Below are positions 35,508 to 47,862 of a stretch of DNA of 64,000 nt, one piece after another (the first letter of the stretch is position 1; every line of letters starts with the position of its first letter). Made by a program: the position numbers and the translations under genes. The notes below the pieces were generated by a model. That model was not told the origin of the DNA, made no database searches, and saw only the letters and a list, made by a program, of their open reading frames with translations. The DNA comes from Aedes albopictus (taxonomy: Eukaryota; Arthropoda; Insecta; Diptera; Culicidae): the NCBI RefSeq assembly GCF_035046485.1, contig NC_085137.1:44695155-44759154 (forward strand), given 5' to 3'.

Positions 35508-38475
35508 AAGAAGTGAAACAAGAAATGAAAAGAGAATTATGGCTAAAAGTTTCACTGCCGTTCTTCTGCATAGTTACGTAGTGTTTTTGAAAATTATATG
35601 GAACGAGCTCACCAAGAAATGCCCATACTCGTGTCCATCGGAGAATCGTGAACTGATCGGTTGCTCCAACTTTGTTTTCTACACAAATTCGGGAAAAATC
35701 GACGCACGTGTTTAAAAATCGTGCAAATAGACAACAATGTCCAATGATTTTTTAAACTTTTACTAAAATATTCATGAAATTTTCCTAAATATTTTTGGAT
35801 AACTTGGATAACATAACGCACCATGAAACAACGGCATTTCTCATTATATCAGTATATCAACACTCAACAGCCTCAATAACCAAAAAGCCAATCACACTTC
35901 TTGCTGACGACGCGCTATTGTTGTTATTACCATGGGGACCGCAAGATTTGGATTAGAGAGACAGAGAGCCAACAAAAAAATGGCGACCAAATCTTGGCTA
36001 GGGGGTCCTCATACACATGAAACGCATGGTTTGTATGTACCGACACACGATCATACTTTCACGACCACCTAGTGGAAGGGGGCAGGTATGTGCGTTGTGT
36101 ACAGAAGAAATTGAAAGAAAAAAAACAGAAGCGTAACCAGAGGGAGGGGGTACCAAGAGCTTCACTTAGCGTGGTCCGACCACACCACACCGCGAAGCTC
36201 TGTTTGGATTTTAATTACCACATTTTACGACCGCCGGGGCTTCGAGATTGGTCTGCTTGCGGACCGGGGCCAGCCGCGAGGAAGCTTCGGAGTTTTGGAG
36301 GGTCGTTGATCGTGACCACCGCTCCGCCGACCAAAACGAACACGGACGGAGATGAAAGTACCAAAATCTCTCACAAGAAACTGGCGAGCGGCGGCCAGCG
36401 GAGTTGGTCTCGCTCGCTCACCTGGTCCGAATCGCGCAGGTGAAATTGATACTCGAGTGTACTAGTTTGAATCGGTGTGGCGGCGGTGCGGTGAGTGGTG
36501 ACCTGGCGAACTGGCTAATTTTGCTATTTCTTCGCCTCTAAGTTTAATGCTTCCGTCCGCCGCCGGTCAGGTCGGTGGTGGTTGTCGTTCGTCGTCGTCG
36601 TTCTCCAGTCTTCTCGCCAATAGTGACGATGATGTGAGGCTGCGCCATTTGACATGTGGTCACAAAACCGTCATGGCAGTTGGAGGAACGGCGCGGCAGT
36701 TGACCGAAAACCGGGTAGCGAATGAAAGGCTTCCACCAAATGAGGTCGCTGACCTGGGTGGTACTGGATGACAGAAGTGATCGTTTGTTGAGGTAGTCAG
36801 ATGTAGGCTCCGATTGTTAGAGCTTGTTTGGATTGAGTGTTGTTTAGAAATTTGCAATGTTTGTGTCCCACTGGAGAAACTGTCTTCGGTTGAGTGAAGC
36901 AATTTTACTGCAGATGTATTCCGAACTTGCGGAATAGAAAGTTAGTTGAACATTGGGCCATAACCAGAAACGCACTTTGTTCGCAATTGTAACAAATGGA
37001 TTACATCATCAACCTTACCACTGCATTCCAAAAACAGCTGTAAACATAAAAAGGTGGTCGGAAGTAACAATGGGTTACGTATTACCGTTTTCTGTCTCGA
37101 TGGTCGTAAGGACGTGGCCGTTGCAATTGTTAGCTTTATCAACATGCATTGAGAAGGGTGGGCCAATCCCAAATCTCATTCATCAATTCACAGTTGTTGA
37201 TGTCAATTTATCAGAAAATGTATCATTCTGGCCGTGATACTCTGCTCCGCTGACATACTTGTTTCCCATGACAATAGTGGAGACGCAGAGGTGATCACAA
37301 TCTTTGACAAAACAATGACAAACAATGAAAATGCGCAATGCATCAGTTGAAAAATGACTGGTAGTGGTCATAACCTTTCTCGCAGTCCATAATTCTATGA
37401 TTTAACTTATCAATAATGTTCAATAACCGCACCGGCCACGTCCTTGCAGTCAGCTAGGAAAATGTAAGATATGTTAGCAGGCAACCTTTGCTATTCGGGA
37501 ACCGTGTTTACCTCTACGTCTCCACTTTTTATTCTAAGAGTTTGTTAGTACGGAAGGTTCGTTGGGTCACATGAATCATTTTGATAAGTGATAAGATCAT
37601 GAGGTCAAGAATGTCAGTGCTTGTATGCATCAGTGTTGATGCTAAGAAATCAGTGCTTGTCGGCTTAGAACACTAATCGAATCCTCAATGCATGTATCTT
37701 CGACTACCACGAAACTTCTTCCAAGTAGTGATGCTACATTTTTCATCGCTTTTCAGCTACAATCTCCAATCGTGTGGAGACGCTCGAGACAAGTCGCAGC
37801 TGTTCCGCTTAGTGTGATCCTCGAATTTGGTTATTTATTTTCCGGAATTGCACTTGCTTCTCTCGCTCAAATAGCATGAGTATGAGTACGTGTGCTGTGG
37901 GAGGGTATACATTTCAAGCTGCCCCACCGATCGACCGTCGTCGTCATTCGTACGATCATCGGTGAAGATCAGCCACCGTTGTCGTTCGTTGAGAAGAACG
38001 ATAACAGCTGTTGAAATTTCTAATCATTTTAAAAATGGGTGGAAAGCAACCGCCTCAACTCCTCTTCCTCAGCCCGTGGTAATTAGTAGCAACAATGTTT
38101 CCACCTTCCAACCAATTGAACCTCTCGGGTAGCTTCTTCCCAACGCAACGCGTTTGCTTGATGTTTGTCAAACAGAAAAATCCCGAAAACATCCTCCCGT
38201 ACGATTTATGTGCATTCAAAGCAATTTTGCTTTCGTGAAACATTTCTGAGATTAACGTACTGCGATCTTGCTGCCAGGTGGCCAAGGGGCGATGAGTGCT
38301 GTCGCGGGAAACATCATTCCGGCTTGTGAAAATTTGCAATAAATTTGGTTAGGTACCTCTCAACATACACGCGAGCGACTTATAGAAATAATGGGGGAAT
38401 CGAGGTGGGATGCGTCATTTGGTAAATGGAACACGCCCTCAAAAAAAAACTTTTCTCAGAATAATCTCTCTCTCT
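35508..38475. other. repeat-poor region, no gene recognised
   Basis: The longest stretch with few repeats. GC-rich islands lie at 36160-36640 and 37900-38000. I see no splice-bounded coding block. If the region is intronic to abrupt, these islands are candidates for regulatory DNA (inference only). Confidence 0.45.
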
Positions 38476-38724
38476 TAAATAAAAAGAAAATCGGGTTAAG
38501 TACGGTTCCTTTGAATTCCACTAAGAATTTGCATCCTTTGACAGATACGTATTTCGACCTCAACTGTAAGGTCGTCTTCAGTGTCTTGTCAAGTACAGTA
38601 CAGTCAAGTACAAGACACTGAAGACGACCTTACAGTTGAGGTCGAAATACGTATCTGTCAAAGGATGCAAATTCTTAGTGGAATTCAAAGGAACCGTACT
38701 TAACCCGATTTTCTTTTATTTAAA
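38476..38724. repeat. near-perfect 249-bp inverted repeat (long hairpin)
   Basis: Bases 38491-38589 and 38610-38709 are exact reverse complements as far as I can read. They start TCGGGTTAAGTACGGTTCCT and include CAGATACGTATTTCGACCTC. The arms extend outward another 15 bp with one indel. The loop is about 20 bp and includes AGTACAGTACAG. A single, older copy of the arm sits at 19650-19735. Confidence 0.92.
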
Positions 38725-38867
38725 TAATTTAGTTTTAAACCCATAAATCCCTCCTTCCCAATATTATTTTATTTTTTTTTTCAATCCTTAACCTCGAAAC
38801 AGCCGCGAGTACTTCGGCTTCCCAAACTAACATAGTTTTAAGGCAGTAATAGATTGTAAAATGTAAA

Positions 38868-38945
38868 CCATTGGAAAAACAAAAGATTTCGGCTCAGTTA
38901 TGCCCATGTGGCGCCCGAGCCTTCCAAATAAACGAATAAGTAAAA
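38868..38945. repeat. fourth copy of the small CGGCTC element
   Basis: TTTCGGCTCAGTTATGCCCA and CCGAGCCTTCCAAATAAACG resemble the three copies at 14126-14607, again ending in an ATAAGTAAAAAA-type tail. Confidence 0.5.
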
Positions 38946-38959
38946 AAAAAAAAGAATCG

Positions 38960-39045
38960 TCACTTGTTCTGTGACAAAGTTGGCTAAGGCTCCGGAATAG
39001 TGATACGGAGTCATGGGTTCGAATCCCAGCTATACCTGAATGGAT
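38960..39045 (+). mobile_element. tRNA-like SINE head fragment
   Basis: TTGGCTAAGGCTCCGGAATA and GGGTTCGAATCCCAGC resemble the A and B boxes of a tRNA promoter. The full cloverleaf is not made, so I call a SINE head, not a tRNA gene. Confidence 0.5.
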
Positions 39046-39500
39046 CCTTGGGAGATTTTCCAAAGAAATTTTGGAGGAATTTCTAAAGGAATTTTTGCAG
39101 AATGAAGATGATGATGGGTGTTTTTTTGTCTGTATTAACAAGATTTTTAACCCTAGGCTAGTTTATCTCGGGACCCACGGGTGTTATCGGCAAAGGAATA
39201 TTTAAAGGTATCAATAGAACAATTCCTGATGGAAACCTTGGAAAGAATCCCAGTAAAATTTCACGGAGTTATTTCTGTGGGAATTCTTGTAGGAATATTC
39301 ACATTTTTTTATAAGAATTTCTGAAGTATTTCATCGGAAATTTCTTTTCGATCTTTTTCAGTAATTACTTTGGAAATTCGTGCAGAAGTTTGTTAAGGAA
39401 TTTCTCTAAAAACATTTGGAAATCTCTTCAGTAATAACTCTGAAAATTTCCTGCGGGAATTCCTTAAGCATTTTTTCCAAACGACCAGAAGCTCCACGGT
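39046..39500. repeat. degenerate 12-bp repeat block
   Basis: GGAATTTCTAAAGGAATTTT-type units, in mixed orientation, with an ultrashort hairpin insertion at 39123. Confidence 0.65.
39123..39178 (-). mobile_element. ultrashort retroposed hairpin, copy 3 (56 nt)
   Basis: Flanked by GGGTGTT (39116-39122 and 39179-39185). On the minus strand it reads GGGTCCCGAGATAAACTAGC, then CTAGGGTTAAAAATCTTG and a TTAATACAGACAAAAA tail. It is closest to the 3' end of the longer SINE at 53527-53703. Its stem has decayed at two positions. Confidence 0.75.
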
Positions 39501-39552
39501 ATCACATAGAAGTCGTGTTTGGCCAAAGAAGATCTTTTTTGGAGTAATTGAC

Positions 39553-40054
39553 ATGGCGTGCTTGAATTCTTTTTACATATTCACAAAAAAAAAATCCAAA
39601 TTGGTTGGTCAAAAACCGACCCGACGATCACAATTCCTAAGAACTCTGGCCGAACAATCGGCCATCGATCATATGAACGAACGGATTTCTAAAGGTCACC
39701 TTAGTCAGGATCTGTCGAAAGGCATTGAAGAATTCATTGAAAATGTTTCTAATGAAGGTATTTGTTTTTCTTGTGGTCACGCTTCCGGTAATACATGTGT
39801 GCGATGTACAAAGTTCTACTGTGAGAGCCACATAGTTATACTGGTTTGTGGTGTGCTGTAAGACCTGCAAAGATAGTAAAGACATTGTGAGTGTCGATTC
39901 AACACAAACTGTAAGTAAGCGATGTCAAAAATGCTCAAAAAGGAAAATTACAAAGACAAACAAAAGATGTAGTTTGTGTTGCTTATTTGTTTGTCGCAAT
40001 TGTTCAGTTGAAAAATCTGTCATTGTTTGCACTGATTGTAAAAATAATAAATAA
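39553..40054 (+). pseudogene. piggyBac-type transposase C-terminal fragment, frameshifted
   Basis: The first frame (39553-39861) contains RRSQFLRTLAEQSAIDHMNE, then GICFSCGHASGNTCVRCTKF. A shift near 39848 moves the reading to a second frame continuing VCCKTCKDSKD and then KRCQKCSKRK...CSLCCLFVCRNC, ending at 40054. The R-x-FLRTLAEQ helix followed by a cysteine-rich zinc-binding tail is what I know from piggyBac-family transposases. The catalytic DDD core is missing upstream, so this is a broken 5'-truncated relic. The family call rests on motif memory; another cysteine-rich domain is possible. Confidence 0.55.
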
Positions 40055-40134
40055 GGAGGCTTGGAAAATGTTGGGAAACATTGAGAGTGTTAACAAACAC
40101 CTATGTATGAAATTTTGAAAATAAATATAAAATA

Positions 40135-41450
40135 TCACAAGTTGTCCTGCACTTCAGGGCATTTAGCAAACTTATAATATCCGACAACCGCAAAAAAAAT
40201 GCTGTTTGGATGGGTATCATCATGGATATCAGAGGACAATAACTGCAAACGTAGATTGAGGTAGATTCTGTGGTCTTTGAAAGTCACGAACTCCAGGACA
40301 TGTTTCATGCACTTTTGCATATCCATGTTTCATCGCTAACGTAGATTACATGGTGCGTGCGGTCTATTCTGTAGACCTTGAAAGTCCTGAACTCCAGGAC
40401 ATTTTACCTACCTTACAATATCGTACAACTTTAGAAAGATTCACTCATAATATTTCGGAGTACCATGGACAAAAATGATCGATAACTGCTAACGTAGATT
40501 ACATGGTGTTTGCGGCAGATTCTGTAGACCTTCGAAGTCCTGTACTCCAGGACATTTTGCATACCTTACAATATCATGCAACTTTAGAAGATTCACTTGT
40601 AACATTTCGAAGTATCATGGATAACAATGACCGATAATCGCTAACGTAGGTTGCAAGGTGTTTGCGGTAGGTTCTGTAGACCTTGAATGTCCTGAACTCC
40701 AGGACATTTTGCATACCTTAGAGTATCGCACAACATCAGAAAGATTTACTCGTAACATTTCGGAGTACCATGGATAGCAATGACCGATAACCGCTAACGT
40801 AGATTGCATGGTGTTTGCGATCCTGGAGAGCTTGAAAGTCCTGAACACCAGGACATTTTGCATATCTTACAATATCGTACAACTTTAGAAAGATTCACTC
40901 GTAACATTTCGGAGTACCATGTATAACAAAACAATGGCCGATAACCGCTAACGTAGATTGCATGGTGTTTGCGATCCTGTAGAGCTAGATAGTCCTGAAC
41001 TCCAGGACATTTTTCATACCTTACAATATCAGAAAGATTTATTCGTAACATTCGTAACATAACACCGCTAACGTAGGTTGCATGGTGCTTGCGGTAGATC
41101 TGTAGACCTTGAAAATCCTGAACTCCAAGACAATTTGCATACCTTACAATAACGTACAACCTCAGAAAGATGTTCTCGTAACATTTCGGAGTACCAGGGA
41201 TAACAATGACCGATAACCGCTAAGGTAGATTCAATGGCGATTGTGGTAGATTTTGTAGAACTTGAAAGTCCTGAACTTGCAAACCTTGTAATGTCCCGAA
41301 ACAGTGAACATAATTCTCGTTCAATTACAAAGCAACTCGGAACATAACTGTCAAAAGCTGCAAAGTTATATTGAATTGGAGCTGCGGTAGATTCTGTTGA
41401 CCATGTAAGTCTTAACTCCAGGATATTTTGCATATCCTAGAACATCCGAA
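40135..41450. repeat. ~153-bp tandem array, about eight units
   Basis: CTAACGTAGATTGCATGGTG starts units near 40338, 40491, 40643, 40796, 40950 and 41070. Each contains CCTGAACTCCAGGACATTTT and ATTTCGGAGTACCATGG. Diverged units extend the array to 40135 and 41450. Minus-strand open frames only translate the repeat. It starts directly after the transposase relic. Confidence 0.9.
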
Positions 41451-41900
41451 CAAACCGAATACAGTTGGCTGCTTATGACTTGCGACTCTATAAAGTCGCA
41501 TAATAGTTCCATTGTATTGCATTGATTAGATTCAGGCGCTTAAAGACCATATGGATGAAATTCCATAACGTATTGGAGGCCTTGAGGTGATCTAGATTTA
41601 TTGGACGTGATCACCGAAGTAAATCGGGTATCAAGGATCTCCGAAATCTATTTTTCAATGACAAAAATCATGATTATAATCAATTTTACGCAACTTTTCC
41701 GAAAACTACAAGAAAAAGGCCACCTATTTCGACGCCCCACCAAAAGGGGGGAGGGTGCAGGGGGATGTCCATGAATACATCTTATAGTACAACTATCCCC
41801 CTTTTGATGTATACAAAATTTCAGCTTAAAAGCTTGAAAAACCGCTGAGATCTCGATTTTTGAAAAATTTTGGACCGTCCTGCCATTTTACGGGTTAAAA
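41451..41900. other. no nameable feature
   Basis: 41690-41890 has the look of a transposon interior (a GGGGGGAGGGTGCAGGGGGA stretch), but no ends were found. Confidence 0.4.
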
Positions 41901-42210
41901 ATTCTATGGATGATCTTCTAGAAGAATCGAATCCTCAGAGATATTATTAATAGAATCCCTAGTGGACTTCCTGAACAAATGTTTCAAGAAATACTCAAAA
42001 ATCTTTTGAAGTACTTTTTTGAAAACTTTCTCGGATACAACACTGTAAGATTTCCTGAAGGAGTGCTTAGAGAAATATTTAATGATAACCACTTAAAAAA
42101 TTCTTGAAGACAAATTATTTTTCAAGATTTTTTTTTTTATGAAACGGTTTTTGAAGAATTTCCAAAAGATTACTTGGTGTAATTTCTAAATGAATTCCGC
42201 ACCGGGTCCC
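41901..42210. repeat. degenerate 12-bp repeat block
   Basis: Short block of AAGAATTTCCAAAAGATT-like units, complementary sense first. Confidence 0.55.
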
Positions 42211-42293
42211 CAAATTCTTAGCACTACTGTACTTCTTTTTCGTTTTAGAACCCAGAGCATGATTCTACACTAAATATGATCGTCAGCTTTTCG

Positions 42294-42536
42294 TGGGTTA
42301 AGGCTATGGATCGCCAATCCGGAGACGGCGGTTTCGATTCCCGTTCCGGTCGGGAAAATTTTCTCGACTCCCTGGACATAGAGTATCATTGTACTTACCT
42401 CACAATATACAAATTTATGCAATGGCAGGCAAAAAAGCCCTTCAATAAATAACTGTGGAAGTGCTCAAAGAACACTAAGTTGAAGCGAGGCAGGCCAAGT
42501 CCCAGTGGGGACGTAGGGCCATAAAGATGAAGAAGA
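42294..42536 (+). mobile_element. tRNA-headed SINE (probably Feilai family), complete
   Basis: Flanked by AGCTTTTCG (42285-42293 and 42537-42545). It begins TGGGTTAAGGCTATGGATCG with a box-B-like TTTCGATTCCCG, runs through ACTGTGGAAGTGCTCAAAGA and ends with a GATGAAGAAGA tail. Confidence 0.9.
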
Positions 42537-42584
42537 AGCTTTTCGAGATCAAAAATGCCGTAAACTTGTGTAATTGAAACACAG

Positions 42585-42660
42585 GCTCGGTAGCTTAGTG
42601 CGTAAAGAAGTCATCTAGGGTTCAAGGGTCGTGAGTTCTAGTCTCACATGATCTGAGGAT
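42585..42660 (+). mobile_element. tRNA-like SINE head fragment
   Basis: GGCTCGGTAGCTTAGTGCGT and GTGAGTTCTAGTCTCAC resemble tRNA A and B boxes. No body or tail was recognised. Confidence 0.45.
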
Positions 42661-42665
42661 TTTTT

Positions 42666-44215
42666 CACGAATGAAATTCCTTTATAACGGTCTCGTTGAA
42701 TACTACCGGGTTCAGTACTTCGGTTATACAGGCCCAAAACAATGGTAAAGCTGTGAGCAGTTCATCTAATCTCATTCTCCCTAGCCTAGATGGCTATCCT
42801 TGTAAACATCGTATTACCCCAATACATGGCGCATTTCACACCACTTCCCACCTCCTTTTCTCTCGAAGGGCAAATCGCTCGACCTCGCAGTTGTCGTCGT
42901 CTCGTCTTCGTCGCCCACAAACGTCCACTGTCCGCTACTATGACCGTGTGACGTGACTACAATACGTCGTCGCGTCGCGTCGCGTCGTTTCAGTTGACGG
43001 TTTTGTACTGTCGTTGTCGTTGTTGTGGTCACTGAATAGTAGATGAGCCTAAATTGCAGTTAATCATCGTTGATGACCTCTGTCTCTTCCTCAGTCAGCT
43101 AACGTAGTAGTTCACCGTCGACCTTATGAATAATCGCAATTTTCGCAATAAGCGTAAGTAGCGTAAGTGCAGTACACATGATCGTCGACCGTTTCACTCC
43201 ATTCTATAAGTATAAGTGGTTGGCAGCGACGAGAGACAGCAGTCGAGAGTGTTTCGAAGCTCTTTTAGAAGGCAGTTGGAAACCAGCTAAGCTGAGCTGG
43301 TTGGCTGATAGTGGGAGGGAGCACACTTGTTGGTGGAAGTGGGCAATGAGAAAAGAAGAAAAACTGCATATAAATAATCATGATAATCGCAATTAAGATT
43401 AAACATTTTAAATTATTCACGTCTGTTATTTGAAAATAACGCTTAATCGGCATATTACCGATAATAGCGCATCGGGAATATAATTATTACAAATTTCATA
43501 ATCTCTCCCGGCGGTGGTGGTGGTTGGCTTGGTTCGCGTCGCGGAACGACGAGGTGGAGAGAGGAGGCGTCCTACATAAACCGAACCGTACTTGTACGGA
43601 TCGGATGTGAGCAACAGCATCGCCGGGCCAAACCGGGCCGTAAGGTGCCACAGCCGGGACGAAGAAAGCACTGCTGATGCTGGGATGTGGGATGCTGCTG
43701 GCCACTACTGGAAGTGTAATTGAATGCTATTTTTAAATAATTTTTCAATTGGTCTTTTGCTGGTTTTCGTGGTTTGTTTTTTTTTTCTTCTGGAAGCAAA
43801 ATCTCGAGAAGATCTGGCGAGAGGAGAACGAATTACCGGAGGGAGTAACGAGCGTCGAAAAGAAGAGCTTGCCTTGCCTAATTATTCATAATTTTGTACA
43901 CCCGCAGCAGTAGTGGCCAGTACGGGTATGAATGAAACGTTTCCAGCTGGCGCTTGTTTACAGTTCGCATTTGGGAGGAAATGAAGGGAAGCAAATGTTG
44001 CAAAATTTAAAGATGCATTTATGTTTTGGGTGGAAGAGAAGATTAGAGATTGGAGATTGAGGCAAACGCTACAAACTAGAAGAAGAACACAAGAAATAGA
44101 AAGAAAAAATATAAAAAAAGACTGGAAGATAAACAACAAAAAAGGATAGAAAATAGAAAATTTGCTGGTGAAAAATATAAAAAAAAAGAATTTAAAAGGG
44201 AAAGATAGAAATTAG
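42666..44215. other. repeat-poor region, no gene recognised
   Basis: Contains CGTCG-iterated DNA at 42963-42990 and GC-rich sequence at 43500-43700. Nothing is splice-bounded and coding-like. Confidence 0.45.
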
Positions 44216-44880
44216 GAATCAACAGCTGACAGACACATGCTGAAAGCTAGTAGAAAGAAACTTGGTGGGATGTTTAAAGCACGCCGAAAACCTAGAATCG
44301 ATTCAGACATATTCATAAAATGTGAATTTCGTGAATGAAGGATAAATTTTAAAAAAATAAAATAAAATAAATGACCTGAGATTAAATCCCACATCCGTCA
44401 TTCTCATAAAAAGCGAATTTCCAGTATGCACGTATGCACCAGGGTAAATTCTAGAAAAAAATGGAAAAAAATAGAAAAAAAATAAAAAATATAAAAAAAA
44501 ATTAAAAATTTGAAAAAAATAAAAATAGAGCGGACATTTCAAATACAAGAATGAAGGTGAAGAATATGGCAAATAAAGGAAAGTTCAGTAACTAACGTCG
44601 AGGATCTGGGATCCAATCTCGCTCCTGACACACTAAAAAAAATGCGAGTTCTTGAAATGTTATGGAAAGTTCTAAAAAAAATGACTGGACATCGAGAACA
44701 GAAGATAAAAGCAAAACGATGAGCCAGATAAGGAAAAGTTTAGTAATCCACGCTGGGAACCTAGGATCGAATTCCGCTCCCAACATAATAACGAAATTCT
44801 GTAATCAAAATGCGGTATGCATTGGGATAATTTTTGAAAAAAAAATAAAAATTAAAAAAATGTTCGTATAATTGAAAATA
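44216..44880. repeat. degenerate array of SINE-middle fragments
   Basis: Sequences like CTGGGATCCAATCTCGCTCC followed by AAAAAATGCGAG recur near 44285, 44380, 44600 and 44757. They are separated by A-rich runs and match the middle of the SINE at 53527-53703 (GAGATCGAATCCCACTCC..CAAAATGTGAG). Confidence 0.55.
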
Positions 44881-46100
44881 GAAGGAGGAAGCTAGAAGTA
44901 CTGGATTTTCCTAGCATTTCGTAAGACTCTACATCGACCTGCAAGGGTAAGCCCGAGCTAGGCCGCTGTTTACAGTTTCTAAATTCATCAATAAACTCAG
45001 CCATCGACCAACTACCAACAAGCCTCATGGCGTGTTCACTATCAGTGTGTTTAGATCTCCCGAATTCCAGCCATCGCCATCGTCGCCGTCGTCCGGGTCC
45101 AAAGCAAACCGTAAGCAAACAGAAAGGTTCAATGAAGTGATTAATTTGACTGGTCTTTGTTTTCTCGAAACCCACCTCCTCCGGTCCCACATCCCACTCC
45201 GTCCCGAGAAACGGCCATTTCAGCAATGTGTCATTTTTCGTCTCTCGCAATGACTTTCTGCTTAATAGCTACTAGGTAACTTGTCCCAACAACTAGGCAG
45301 GCAGCAGGCAGGCACACCATCACAGTTCCTTCTTCGAACATCAAAGCGAAAGAAGCTGCGTAAGACGACGATCGAGAGGAAGGGAACTCGAAAAAAAATT
45401 TGCACACACATGGTGCGCACTAGTAGTGCCGCGCTCAGGGTGGACATTTCGTGCGCAAGACATAAATTTCCTCAAGCCGCCGTCGCGTCGTCCCACCAGC
45501 AGCTCAGTGCTCTGCGTCAGATTTGATTACATTCAATTGAAACGATTAGACCCTCAAATTTCAACTTTCAAAACAAGTTTTTCTAGCTGTCGTCAGCGTC
45601 CCAAAACACAAACTGGAGCGCAGCAGCAGCAGCCGCACTTCGATACATGTGCACAATAACGACGATGATGATGATGATGGTGGTGGCGCAAGTGGCGCGA
45701 ATTGGGGGTTCGATCGAGATGTCGCCACTTGCCTTATTTTCGGGGCGGTTGGTTGAATTGGTCGATTCGAATTGAGACGAGAGCGGGCGCACTCACATTA
45801 CTCACATACAACGATGCGATGCGATATGGGATAAACACTCGCGAGGCAAAGGCAACTCAGCACATGTAGTCAATTAGCCGCCCGCAGCTTTAATTATCGC
45901 CCCTCGCGGGCTGTCATACGATGACGACGACGCGACGCGTACCCCTCCAGCTTTCTCCACCGAGTGCAGTGCGGTATTTACGGCTTATGGATTTGAGTAA
46001 GAACGAAATCAAACGCAGTTGCTTCGACTGAGTACTGTGTGAACGATGGTTAAGGCTTATTTGTCCAATGTGTCGTCAAGGATGAAAAAATAAAAATAAA
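44881..46100. other. repeat-poor region, no gene recognised
   Basis: Includes CAGCAG (45619-45633) and GATGATGATG (45663-45680) microsatellites. A tRNA gene or exon was not found. Confidence 0.45.
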
Positions 46101-46119
46101 TATAACAAAACATTACAAA

Positions 46120-47040
46120 CATTAAATTATATATTAAATGAAGCGAACCTGAGGATGAAAATAATCTTAACCGAAACGTAGGTGTGAATCTGTGATGTAT
46201 GCCTATCTGTTCATTACGTCTTCTTTAATTCATATAAAAATGAAAACCTAACCAAAAAAATAAAAAAACGGAAAATTTCAAAACATATGCATTAAATGGA
46301 GCGGTCCTGGTGAGGATTGTTACAATCGTCACCGAAACGTAGTTATGAATCTCTGACTTATGTCTTGTTGCCCCACGTGTGCTCCGAAATAGTTCATAGA
46401 GAAAAAAATTTAAGAAATGCAAAAAAAAATAAAAATATATACATTTTTTATTTTTTTTATTTTTTCAGTGAACCATTCGGAAGCATACATGGGATAAAAA
46501 GGCATAAGTTTCATATTCGTAACATTAAATGGAGCAGTATTGGTGATTTCCCGTTACCGAAACGTTAGTACAAATCTGTGGCTAATGTCTATTTGTTCCA
46601 CGTGTCGTACGGGATGATTCATAGGGATAAAAAAAAAATAAAAAATATAGAAAAAAATCAAAAATATATAATAAGTGGAGTGGATTTTGTGGTTTATCTG
46701 AGAATAGTAACAACCATTACCGAAACGTAGGTACGATTCTGTGGTTTATACTTATTTGTCCCATGTGTTCTTAGGAATGTACCGTGGAAAAAAATGTGAA
46801 AAAAATAAACTTTGACAGTTTAACCCTCCAGGACGCGCGCCATCAAGCAACCGAAACTGCACCGCGCTCGCGCTGTATATGAAAAGCGAGGTTTTTTGGT
46901 AGTGTTGTACTTTTTACAACAGCGCGCGCGCTGAAGGGTTAAAAAAATATATATGTTCAATGGAGAGGATCTGAAAGATGGCAACAACCACCACCAAATC
47001 GTGGGTAAAAATGTTGGGTTTCAGGAATCTAGAGCACCCA
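46120..47040. repeat. degenerate ~150-230 bp tandem array, five units
   Basis: ATTAAATGGAGCG followed by ACCGAAACGTAGGT and TCTGTG recurs near 46132, 46289, 46523, 46671 and 46953, each followed by an A-rich run. The last unit is separated by a TTAA MITE. Confidence 0.7.
46823..46938. mobile_element. 116-bp MITE with TTAA target, piggyBac-like
   Basis: TTAA|CCCTCCAGGACGCGCGC at the left and GCGCGCGCGCTGAAGGG|TTAA at the right are inverted. No coding capacity. It interrupts the tandem array. Confidence 0.75.
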
Positions 47041-47862
47041 AATGGAGTCTTGAAAAAAAATAAAAAATGTTTTTTAAGGTTAAAAAACTGTGTGTTAATA
47101 ACAAAGGACCCACATGCGTGCAACGCTCTCACACTGACTGGCCGCCCATCGGACGCGACGCAAGTGCACAGTCACACGGCACAGTCTCTGTGGCATTATT
47201 ATTCCATTACACGCGATTAAAATGTGGCGATATAAACAAAAAATCCACATCATTATAATTGATTTCCTGGGGCCCGGGACCGCGATTACCAGCCCAGTGC
47301 CCAGTCAGTGTGTGAGCAAGAGTGTGGCCGGCGGGATGGCAAGTGATTGGCGGTGGGAAGGGTAATCAGTCGGTTTATTCCAGCGGGAACGCGCGAAAGA
47401 AAGTAATCACGAATTCACGAACGGGGGGTTTGTCAAGTATTGCAATGAGTAATAGTTAAAAAATTAAAAAAAATAAACAAGTGCAACATTTTTAAACAAA
47501 AACTTTGCATACTTGGCCCAAAAGTGTCTTGAAGCAAAGTTCTGACAATGCGTGTCAATATTTATAATAGCTCTCATCTCGTAATATCATTATGATTAAC
47601 TCAGATTCCGATTCTGAAAACATTTTATGCCCAACAAAAAATCTTTAAAAGGAAAAAATGTGTTAATTCATACCGTAAAAGTGACAGAAAGCGTGACCGT
47701 TTCAAACAAACGAAAACTAGTTTTTTTTATAAAAAAGATTTTCAAGAAACAGGTAAATAATTGAAAGTTTTATACAGGTTTATAATATTCCAAATGAAAT
47801 AGTATTTAAAAAAGAAATAAATAAAAAAAAAGAAAAATAAATATAAAAATGGACAAAATGTT
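47041..47862. other. no recognised feature
   Basis: Mixed composition to 47.4 kb, then strongly A-rich. No gene or known repeat was identified. Confidence 0.45.
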
